From assembly GCA_943327015.2 (NCBI GenBank), contig CALPVM020000080.1, positions 1 to 8,731 of the forward strand: 8,731 nt of DNA. Direction: 5' to 3'. Position 1 is the stretch's first letter, and every line of letters starts with the position of its first letter. Positions 1 to 5,245 of this stretch are shown one piece after another. The DNA comes from Akkermansia muciniphila. Lineage in GTDB: Bacteria > Pseudomonadota > Gammaproteobacteria > Burkholderiales > Burkholderiaceae_C. Made by a program: the position numbers and the translations under genes. The notes beneath the pieces are model-generated. The model searched no databases and was not told the origin of the DNA. It saw nothing but the letters and a program-made list of their open reading frames with translations.

Positions 1-400
1 GATCGAGTTTTCGCTGTTTGACATGCGGGTCCATGCCCAGCACGACCCGGCGCAAGACTTCATGCCCCTTTTGCAGCAGGTGCGCGATGAGGTGGCGGTG
101 ATGCAGCCGCCCCGCTTCAACCGCATGGTGCACACCTTCAGCCACATCTTTGCCGGGGGTTACGCGGCCGGGTATTACAGCTACAAGTGGGCCGAAGTGC
201 TGAGCGCCGATGCCTACGCCGCATTTGAAGAAACCGCCAATTCTGATGGTTTGCACAGCATTGAGACCGGCAAAAAATACCTGCAAGAAATTCTGGAAAA
301 AGGCGGCAGCCGTTCGGCCATGGAATCGTTCAAAGCCTTCCGAGGGCGCGAACCCTCCATTGATGCCCTGCTGCGCCACCAAGGCATGAGCGTTGCATAA
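1..400 (+). CDS. prlC: M3 family oligopeptidase A, C-terminal part (5' end outside window)
   Basis: The frame is open from base 2, upstream of the first ATG at 23, so this is the last 132 codons of a longer gene that begins before the window. The sequence carries the conserved C-terminal signature of M3 (thimet oligopeptidase-like) zinc peptidases: FSHIFAGGYAAGYYSYKW followed by AEVLSADAYAAFEE. The tyrosines of this segment line the active site in the family. The tail (GKKYLQEILEKGGSR, then a FRGREPSIDALLRHQG segment) is also typical of oligopeptidase A. The HExxH zinc motif must lie upstream and is not visible. The family is cytoplasmic and degrades short peptides, including cleaved signal peptides. 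The next gene starts 14 bp downstream, so co-transcription is likely. The oligopeptidase A assignment within M3 is strong but rests on the C-terminus only. Confidence 0.88.
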   Translation, partial: IEFSLFDMRVHAQHDPAQDFMPLLQQVRDEVAVMQPPRFNRMVHTFSHIFAGGYAAGYYSYKWAEVLSADAYAAFEETANSDGLHSIETGKKYLQEILEKGGSRSAMESFKAFRGREPSIDALLRHQGMSVA

Positions 401-414
401 CGGAGACCCCACAA

Positions 415-1032
415 ATGAAACCATTTTTATTATCTGCTTTCATTGCTCTTACCGGCACCAGCGTGGCATACGCCCAAACCATCTACCGCATCGAACGCCC
501 GGATGGTCGAATCACTTTTAGTGACCGCTTGCCGACCGACCCATCTCAGGGTAAGGTAATTGCCACTGGCACCGGCGCCCAAAGTGTGGCCAGCAGTGCC
601 AATTTGCCTTTTGAGCTGAAACAGATAATTGCCAAATACCCGGTAACACTGTACACCGCACCCCAGTGCAACCCTTGTGAAAGTGGACGTGCCCATCTTT
701 CTGCCCGGGGCGTACCGTTTACCGAGCGCTCCGTTGGCACTGCCGAAGACTCTGCACAACTGCAGCGCATCAGTGGCGATGCTACCCTGCCTTTCATGAG
801 TATCGGCAGCCAGCGCGTAAAAGGCTTTTCTCCAACAGAGTGGACACAGTACCTCGATGCGGCGGGTTATCCCGCCACCTCCATGCTACCCGCTGGCTAC
901 AAAAATGCAGCTGCTACCCCGCTGGTGCCCGTTGCGGTAGCGCCAGTAGCCAAGGCAAGCGCAAAAGAGGCACCTCTCGCCCCCCCAACTGCAGCCACTG
1001 AAAACAGCAACCCTGCCGGCATTACCTTCTGA
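415..1032 (+). CDS. Exported DUF4124 / glutaredoxin-like thiol protein
   Basis: This 205-residue protein starts with a clear signal peptide (residues 1-20, ending SVAYA before QT), so it should act in the periplasm. Residues about 21-60 (IYRIERPDGRITFSDRLP) match the DUF4124 pattern. Residues about 76-150 form a glutaredoxin-like domain: the strand VTLYTAPQ, then C85-N-P-C88, and later a TLPFM segment supplying the cis-proline. The last 40 residues are an Ala/Pro-rich low-complexity tail. A GGAG ribosome-binding site lies at 402-405, 9 bases before the ATG. An active CxxC in the periplasm suggests disulfide reduction or exchange, but the substrate is unknown and cannot be read from the sequence. 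It sits between the peptidase (14 bp) and the HD-GYP gene (4 bp), consistent with one transcript. Confidence 0.8.
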   Translation: MKPFLLSAFIALTGTSVAYAQTIYRIERPDGRITFSDRLPTDPSQGKVIATGTGAQSVASSANLPFELKQIIAKYPVTLYTAPQCNPCESGRAHLSARGVPFTERSVGTAEDSAQLQRISGDATLPFMSIGSQRVKGFSPTEWTQYLDAAGYPATSMLPAGYKNAAATPLVPVAVAPVAKASAKEAPLAPPTAATENSNPAGITF

Positions 1033-1036
1033 GCCC

Positions 1037-2338
1037 ATGCAGGACTACAACACCGACCCCAAACACTTTGCTCTGGCGGCTACCGAACTGGGCGAGCAAA
1101 AGCCCGTCGTTACCAACCGTGATATCTACAACAGCAGCGGCGTAAAGCTCATTGGAAAAGGTGTTGCCATTAACTTGCGGCAGTACGAAAGGTTGCAAGA
1201 GCATAAACTGTCTGTGCCACTGGAAGAATCACTGCAAAGCGCCAACAGTGTTACAGGTGCAACGCTGCGTGAAAGTGCTGAGGCCATTATTAGCAGCATC
1301 CCGTTCTTTGCCCGCATGATGGCAGACGACCGCACCCGCAAAGCCATACTTAAAGCGATTGAAAACACCCCCCTGCCGCCGCCCATTGTTTTTCAGCTCA
1401 CTGTGGCGCAAGACGTGCGCACAGGCGTTTACCAACACCTGATTCGCAGTGCCATTACTGCAGGTTGGCTTGCGCAAAGCCCTTTAAAATCACGCTACGA
1501 CCTCGACACTGCTGTGGCCGCCGGTTTGATGCACGACATCGGCATGCTGCATGTCGACCCCATTTTGCAACAACCGGAGCAGCAACTCGACCGCGAGCAA
1601 CGCCGCCAACTCTACGCGCACCCGCTGGTTTCCAGCCAGGTGTTGGAGCGCACCCGTGACTTTACCCCCGATGTAGTGCGCGCCGTGGGCGAACACCAGG
1701 AATACTTGGACGGCTCGGGCTACCCGCGCCATTTGGAGGGCAAAGCCATCAGCCTTTTGGGCCGAATATTGTCACTGTCTCAGTTGGTATCTGCCATGTT
1801 TGCTTACGAACGCATGGCGCCTGAAATTCGCCTGTCAGTTCTGCTGCGCATGACCACGCACCGCTTTGAAGAAGCCATGAGCATGCAAATTATTGCATTG
1901 CTACAACCCCAGCGCGACGTGCTCAACGCCCCCATCAACCGCCTGCCCAACGCTACCGACCTCCTTTGCCAGATCGATGACGTGCTGCTTCAATGGCCAC
2001 TCAAAATCGAGAAAAAAGAAGAACTCCCACCGCTACGCCGCAGCGCACTGATATTGCTAGCCCGTCACGCCGAACAAATTCGCCGTGCACTGGCAGGCGT
2101 AGGCGCAGCTCCAGCCCAATTGGCCAAGCTGGGCGACGACCTGCTGGACGACGCGGTTCAAATAGAAATGACCCTCATGACGCACGAAGCCGCATGGCAA
2201 CTGCGCACCATGGCACGCCAGGCACGCAGGCGCTGGGCCGCTGTACCCGATGAAGCTTTTCCAGCACCGCTAGCAAATTGGCTGCAACAGGTGGATGCGT
2301 TAGTAACACTGGTTTACGAGGCTACTGCGATGCAATAA
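1037..2338 (+). CDS. HD-GYP-like phosphodiesterase domain protein with altered motif residues
   Basis: The 433-residue protein has no signal peptide or membrane segment, so it is probably cytoplasmic. Residues 1-110 are an N-terminal domain of the kind seen before HD-GYP domains. Residues about 115-290 hold the HD-GYP domain: the H166-D167 pair in GLMHDIGM, a following YAHP (H195), and H220-Q-E-Y-L-D225-G-S-G228-Y-P230. HD-GYP proteins hydrolyse cyclic di-GMP with a two- or three-metal centre. Two positions differ from the usual consensus: the Lys of HDIGK is Met, and the second His of the HHE motif is Gln221. Residues 300-433 are helical and unassigned. The ATG lies 4 bp after the preceding stop with no good Shine-Dalgarno sequence, so translation may be coupled to the upstream gene. 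The family call is firm; catalytic activity is uncertain. Confidence 0.82.
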   Translation: MQDYNTDPKHFALAATELGEQKPVVTNRDIYNSSGVKLIGKGVAINLRQYERLQEHKLSVPLEESLQSANSVTGATLRESAEAIISSIPFFARMMADDRTRKAILKAIENTPLPPPIVFQLTVAQDVRTGVYQHLIRSAITAGWLAQSPLKSRYDLDTAVAAGLMHDIGMLHVDPILQQPEQQLDREQRRQLYAHPLVSSQVLERTRDFTPDVVRAVGEHQEYLDGSGYPRHLEGKAISLLGRILSLSQLVSAMFAYERMAPEIRLSVLLRMTTHRFEEAMSMQIIALLQPQRDVLNAPINRLPNATDLLCQIDDVLLQWPLKIEKKEELPPLRRSALILLARHAEQIRRALAGVGAAPAQLAKLGDDLLDDAVQIEMTLMTHEAAWQLRTMARQARRRWAAVPDEAFPAPLANWLQQVDALVTLVYEATAMQ

Positions 2339-2345
2339 TTCTAGA

Positions 2346-2393
2346 TAATTGAGGTCAGCCGCCAACCGTAGTCAATCTAATAAGAATCTGACC
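2346..2393. repeat. Degenerate inverted pair of the GGTCAGATTC repeat
   Basis: Just after the HD-GYP stop codon, 2346-2358 reads TAATTGAGGTCAG, matching 12 of 13 bases of the full repeat at 2792-2804. At 2384-2393 there is GAATCTGACC, an exact reverse complement of the 10-base core GGTCAGATTC. The two half-elements face each other across about 25 bases. They mark the left edge of the accessory island. No transcription terminator was recognised here, although this stretch follows the end of an operon. Confidence 0.5.
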
Positions 2394-2433
2394 AGCGCCC
2401 CCGCGCCAGCCAGCCTTCTGTGCAGTAATATGC

Positions 2434-2790
2434 TTATTTAGCACCCTCTGTCTGAATCAATACCCCTTTGAGGCTTTCGGGAGCAATTCCAAAAGCATCC
2501 TTGGCAGTAACCATGCCGATCAGGCTAACAGCCTTACTATTGTCAGCATTGGCAGATTGCTGTGGCACACGAATCACCAGTACTCCTTCTGCAGTTACAC
2601 CTACAGTAACAGTAGCAAAACTACCATCGGGCAAACTCAAGGTAGCTTTAGTGGTGGTCAAACTTGCACCTGACTTATTGACTGAATTCACCACTGAATC
2701 GGCCGACATACCGGTTTGCCGATTAGCCACAGTAGTTACAGAAATAGCAGTTTTACTGCTGTTTACAACCACTGCCGTTTCTACTACATA
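2434..2790 (-). pseudogene. C-terminal remnant of an orphan beta-rich protein
   Basis: On the minus strand an open frame runs from a stop codon inside the repeat (2791-2793) to a TAA at 2434. It encodes about 118 residues. There is no ATG start before an internal Met; only a GTG at 2770-2772 could initiate, without a ribosome-binding site. The composition is rich in Val, Thr, Ser and Ala with short alternating strands (KATLSLPDGSFATVTVGVTA), suggesting a beta-sandwich or surface-protein tail. I do not recognise the family. The phase matches the fragment at 4954-5088, and joining the two at a shared GAA codon gives an uninterrupted frame, so this is read as the 3' part of a gene split by the intervening block. 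It could instead be a short functional gene. The opposite strand is also open here but looks like a shadow. Confidence 0.45.
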
Positions 2791-2815
2791 TTAATTGGGG
2801 TCAGATTCCAATTAA
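2791..2815. repeat. Full repeat copy with perfect 8-bp inverted arms
   Basis: Left arm TTAATTGG (2791-2798) and right arm CCAATTAA (2808-2815) are exact reverse complements around the 9-base centre GGTCAGATT, so the DNA could form a hairpin. Positions 2798-2815 are repeated exactly at 5090-5107. From memory, GGGGTCAGA-type palindromes occur as dispersed REP-like elements in beta- and gammaproteobacteria, often linked to IS200-like (RAYT) transposases; none is encoded in this window. Confidence 0.75.
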
Positions 2816-2855
2816 CTTGCCACCATTCCACACGGTTGATTTTTTGCAAGTTCAT

Positions 2856-2885
2856 CTGACGTCATCGCTTACATCACGACAAAAT
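2856..2885 (+). promoter_or_regulatory. Weak candidate promoter for the Fic-like gene
   Basis: CTGACG (2856-2861, 4 of 6 matches to the -35 consensus) and CAAAAT (2880-2885, 4 of 6 to the -10 consensus) are separated by 18 bases. Transcription would start near 2892, just before the inverted repeat at 2897-2916. The -35 overlaps the palindrome TGACGTCA (2857-2864). This is a pattern match only. Confidence 0.22.
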
Positions 2886-2896
2886 TATGTCGCGCT

Positions 2897-2916
2897 TTGT
2901 CACTCTTGTGTGACAA
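2897..2916. promoter_or_regulatory. Perfect inverted repeat, candidate operator of the Fic-like gene
   Basis: TTGTCAC (2897-2903) and GTGACAA (2910-2916) are exact reverse complements with a 6-base spacer. A related half-site, GCGTCAC, follows at about 2921-2927. The site lies 35-54 bases before the preferred ATG at 2951 and just after the candidate promoter. Its symmetry fits binding by a dimeric HTH protein, and the gene downstream itself begins with a winged-helix-like domain, so self-regulation is plausible. It could also be a short mRNA hairpin. Confidence 0.4.
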
Positions 2917-2950
2917 TCTGCGTCACATCGCAACTCCAAAACCAAAACCA

Positions 2951-4384
2951 ATGCCGCTCCTGACGCCGAACAAAGAACTCCAACTGATTGAATCTATTAT
3001 CTCAGAACAATCAGATGGCATCAGCATCCTTGCTATTGAAGCAGAGATAGTACGACGTCAAGGTGCACCTCTAAACCGACGCACATTACAACGACGCTTG
3101 CAAAAACTTATCGAAGCGCAGCGCGTAACCACCGAAGGCGAAAGCATCGCACGGGTCTATAAACCTGCCGTAGACAACAGAATGCCAGCAAAAGACGATG
3201 CTGAACTGTATGTTCCACTATCTCCGGAAGGTGAACGTATTCGTGCACAGGTGCGTCGCCCACTGATGCACAGACGGCCCGTGGGCTATCAGCGAGAATT
3301 TTTGCTGTCTTACCAACCAGGATCCACCTTTTACCTACCCGAATCATTGCGACTCGAACTCCATGAAATGGGTAACACCTCTGCCCAAGAAAGACCGGCT
3401 GGCACCTACGCCCGAGATATTTTAAGTCGCCTGCTGGTAGACCTGTCCTGGGCTTCATCTAAACTGGAGGGCAACACCTACAGCCAACTTGACACCCAAA
3501 ACCTGATTGATTTTGGCCAGATCGCCCAAGGCAAGGACACCATTGAAACACAAATGATTCTTAACCACAAAGCGGCCATAGAGATGCTGATTGAGGATGT
3601 CAATGAAGTCGGCTTCGATGCCTTTACATTCAAAAACCTGCATGCAGTGCTGTCACAGGACTTGATGCGTGACCCGGAAGCCAGCGGTCGGCTGCGACGT
3701 CGCCCAGTAGATATATCGGGCACCGTATTTCATCCACTGGCGCTACCACAGGTTATTGACGATTGTTTTATGCTGCTGCTCAACAAAGCAGATGCCATAC
3801 CCGACCCGTTTGAACAAGCCTTCTTTTTGATGGTGCAACTACCCTACCTACAACCGTTTGAAGATGTAAACAAGCGCGTCTCACGCATCGGTGCCAACAT
3901 ACCGCTCTTTAAACACAACCTCTGCCCGCTATCATTTATCGATGTGCCGGAAAAAGCGTATATAGAGGGAACACTTGGGGTGTATGAAAACAACCACTTC
4001 GAATTGTTGCGTGATGTATTTGTCTGGGCCTACGAGCGCTCGTGTCAGCGTTATCTGGCCATTACGCAAACCATGGTCGAACCCCATCCACTAAAAATAA
4101 AGTACCGTGAGGTTCTGATTCAGTCCGTTCAAACGGTAGTTAAAGGACGGCTACAACCCTGCCCAGCCACCATTGCTGAAATGGCCAACAAATACGCCAC
4201 TGCAGCCGACCAAGAGGCATTTGTACAGATGCTCTCTGAAGCACTGCACCAATTGCACGAGGGCAGCATCGCGCGCTACCGATTACGTCGTTCAGAATAC
4301 ATCGCCTGGCAACAGGCAAATCATGGCCTCAGCGATGCAGCAGTTAGGCCACAATGGCTTGCACACTCACCTTCTGAGCTGTAA
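2951..4384 (+). CDS. Fic-fold protein with N-terminal winged-helix domain and degenerate Fic motif
   Basis: The protein is 477 residues from the ATG at 2951. An open frame extends to TTG at 2897, but those codons lie across the inverted repeat, so ATG is preferred; neither start has a good ribosome-binding site. Residues about 5-70 look like a winged-helix domain (NRRTLQRRLQKLIEAQRV). The Fic domain spans roughly 140-350. Its built-in inhibitory motif is present as S169-S-K-L-E173-G174-N175. The catalytic loop, normally HPFxx(D/E)GN(G/K)R, reads Q301-P-F-E-D-V306-N307-K-R309: the catalytic His is Gln and the Gly is Val, while Asn and Arg remain. Classical Fic enzymes transfer AMP to target hydroxyls using that His, so transferase activity is doubtful. 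Residues 370-477 are a helical C-terminal region, unassigned. A role as DNA-binding regulator is inference. Its 3' end overlaps the convergent antitoxin gene by 41 bp. Confidence 0.8.
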   Translation: MPLLTPNKELQLIESIISEQSDGISILAIEAEIVRRQGAPLNRRTLQRRLQKLIEAQRVTTEGESIARVYKPAVDNRMPAKDDAELYVPLSPEGERIRAQVRRPLMHRRPVGYQREFLLSYQPGSTFYLPESLRLELHEMGNTSAQERPAGTYARDILSRLLVDLSWASSKLEGNTYSQLDTQNLIDFGQIAQGKDTIETQMILNHKAAIEMLIEDVNEVGFDAFTFKNLHAVLSQDLMRDPEASGRLRRRPVDISGTVFHPLALPQVIDDCFMLLLNKADAIPDPFEQAFFLMVQLPYLQPFEDVNKRVSRIGANIPLFKHNLCPLSFIDVPEKAYIEGTLGVYENNHFELLRDVFVWAYERSCQRYLAITQTMVEPHPLKIKYREVLIQSVQTVVKGRLQPCPATIAEMANKYATAADQEAFVQMLSEALHQLHEGSIARYRLRRSEYIAWQQANHGLSDAAVRPQWLAHSPSEL

Positions 4385-4718
4385 CACATACCTCTTTCAT
4401 ACGCCCATGGCCAGGCAACACTTTGTTTGAAATCGAAACCAAACCAGCGCGCTCCAAAGCGTCAACATCGCGCTTAACCGCGCTGCGGTCACGGTGTAAA
4501 CGTTGCGATATCTGGGTAATAGAACCAGGACTCTCCTTGACTGCCCTGAACAAGGCCAAACGTGACTCTGTAATGAGCTTAATTACCTCTACCGGATCTT
4601 CAAAGCTGACGATACGCTCCGCAACTATAGATTCTGAACGATCTAGAGCTTTGGAAAGTTCGCGCCCACGCTGAAAAAAATTATCTTCCGTTGCAGTTTT
4701 AATGGTCAGCTTGTTCAT
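4344..4718 (-). CDS. HTH antitoxin partner of TumE-like toxin
   Basis: The ATG at 4716-4718 is preferred over an upstream TTG because AGGA (4725-4728 on the plus strand as TCCT) sits about 6 bases before it and the ATG overlaps the toxin stop in an ATGA junction (4715-4718). The product is 124 residues. Residues about 58-110 form a winged helix-turn-helix: SRLALFRAVKESPGSITQIS, then RLHRDRSAVKRDVDALERAG and a basic wing. The N-terminal 50 residues probably carry the toxin-binding region. In TumE/TumA-type pairs the HTH protein neutralises the toxin and usually represses its own operon. Toxin-first order with overlap means coupled translation. The last 41 bp are antisense to the end of the Fic-like gene, so the two transcripts converge and may interfere. 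Confidence 0.72.
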   Translation of the reverse strand: MNKLTIKTATEDNFFQRGRELSKALDRSESIVAERIVSFEDPVEVIKLITESRLALFRAVKESPGSITQISQRLHRDRSAVKRDVDALERAGLVSISNKVLPGHGRMKEVCVTAQKVSVQAIVA

Positions 4719-4951
4719 TTTCTGTCCTTTAGTGCTATCCAAGCTTGCTCAAAGCATGCCTCAGTTTCTTCGAAACTAACAAACTTTAGTGGCTCCACAA
4801 CACCAAAATAATGGCGATGATGGCCATCATGTGCGTTATCGTAACCCACTACCCGACCATTATCACCAGAATAAATCTGGTGATTGATGTAAGCCAAGTT
4901 GTACCGCGTTACCTTCTGGGTGATCTGATCAATCCAAACTTCCCGTCGCAA
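4715..4951 (-). CDS. TumE-like (DUF6516-type) toxin, possibly 5'-altered
   Basis: From a TTG at 4949-4951 this encodes 78 residues. Recognisable family blocks are RYNLAYINHQI (16-26), DNGRVVGYDNAH (30-41), G-H44-H45-R-H47 and a C-terminal FVSFEETEACFEQAW helix. TumE-like toxins are small, cytoplasmic, growth-inhibiting proteins paired with an HTH antitoxin; the biochemical target cannot be read here. The frame stays open upstream to a TGA at 5069-5071, but without ATG or GTG, and those codons coincide with the orphan fragment and do not resemble the toxin family. The TTG is therefore the only sensible start, lacks a convincing ribosome-binding site and lies 2 bases inside the proposed insertion junction. 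A native start or a few N-terminal residues may have been lost. The gene overlaps the antitoxin by 4 bases. Confidence 0.62.
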   Translation of the reverse strand: MRREVWIDQITQKVTRYNLAYINHQIYSGDNGRVVGYDNAHDGHHRHYFGVVEPLKFVSFEETEACFEQAWIALKDRK

Positions 4952-4953
4952 AG

Positions 4954-5088
4954 TTCCGTTACCACGCTGCTGGTGCCTGTTGCCACCAGCTGGGTATCTG
5001 CCGTACCTGTAATGCCGATTTGCGTTGCTGTCAGCGCACTCACTTCGCCCGATGGCTGGAGTGTAATGTCAGCCGTTACCGAAAAAAT
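4954..5088 (-). pseudogene. Upstream remnant of the orphan beta-rich ORF
   Basis: On the minus strand the frame beginning in the repeat at 5103 encodes a Thr/Val/Ala-rich stretch (SVTADITLQPSGEVSALTAT, then QIGITGTADTQLVATGTSS, VVTE). It then runs on into nonsense overlapping the toxin gene and stops at 4909. The sensible part ends at the GAA codon 4954-4956. Continuing instead at the GAA codon 2779-2781 gives VVTE-TAVVVNSSKTAISV in phase. The 5' end of the original gene is not present; the frame abuts the repeat copy at 5090-5107. Family unknown. Confidence 0.35.
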
Positions 5089-5089
5089 A

Positions 5090-5107
5090 GGGTCAGATTC
5101 CAATTAA
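5090..5107 (+). repeat. Second exact copy of the repeat (right arm only)
   Basis: GGGTCAGATTCCAATTAA at 5090-5107 is identical over 18 bases to 2798-2815 and in the same orientation. The left inverted arm is missing here, replaced by GAAAAAATA. This copy marks the right edge of the accessory island. The next 138 bases, up to the kinase start, hold no gene; an AT-rich TATATAAA at 5220-5227 could be part of the kinase promoter, but no matching -35 was seen. Confidence 0.7.
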
Positions 5108-5245
5108 GAAGAAACAAGCGGTTGATGTCACCCGGCAAAATAAATAGACAAATAACTCTATTCATTCAAATTTTGCCATACCTTCACATCATCATGGGGT
5201 GCGGATTCTTTTAAAAATCTATATAAACGTTCATTCCTCATAGTT

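Larger units (their letters stand above)
2782..4953. mobile_element. Proposed inserted block: repeat copy, Fic-like gene and toxin-antitoxin pair
   Basis: The limits are inferred. The orphan frame ends at codon GAA (4954-4956) on one side and resumes after codon GAA (2779-2781) on the other, in the same phase. The 3-base GAA may be a target duplication or coincidence. The block holds the 25-bp repeat (2791-2815), the Fic-like gene and the toxin-antitoxin pair. No transposase, integrase or convincing terminal inverted repeats are present, so the block would have been moved by something acting in trans or by recombination between repeats. Confidence 0.3.

Noticed and set aside
2339..2433. Possible terminator after the HD-GYP gene
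   Set aside because: The GC-rich CAGCGCCCCCGCGCCAG stretch is not a proper inverted repeat and lacks a T tract, so no intrinsic terminator is claimed.
2468..2794. Plus-strand open frame of 108 residues
   Set aside because: It is antisense to the more protein-like minus-strand fragment, has no ribosome-binding site, and resembles no family I know. It ends in the repeat's own TAA.
4952..5068. N-terminal extension of the toxin upstream of the TTG
   Set aside because: The frame is open, but it has no ATG, GTG or TTG start and its Arg/Tyr/Gly-rich translation looks like a shadow of the more plausible orphan-fragment frame.
4811..5107. Plus-strand open frame of 98 residues
   Set aside because: It lies antisense to the recognisable toxin gene for its first half and ends in the repeat. 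Best explained as a shadow.
2384..5107. Integron cassette array or CRISPR array
   Set aside because: The repeats are too few and irregularly spaced for CRISPR, and no attC-like core sites or integrase are present.
5020..5214. Plus-strand open frame of 64 residues before the kinase
   Set aside because: It has no ribosome-binding site, crosses the repeat and the orphan fragment, and shows no family features.
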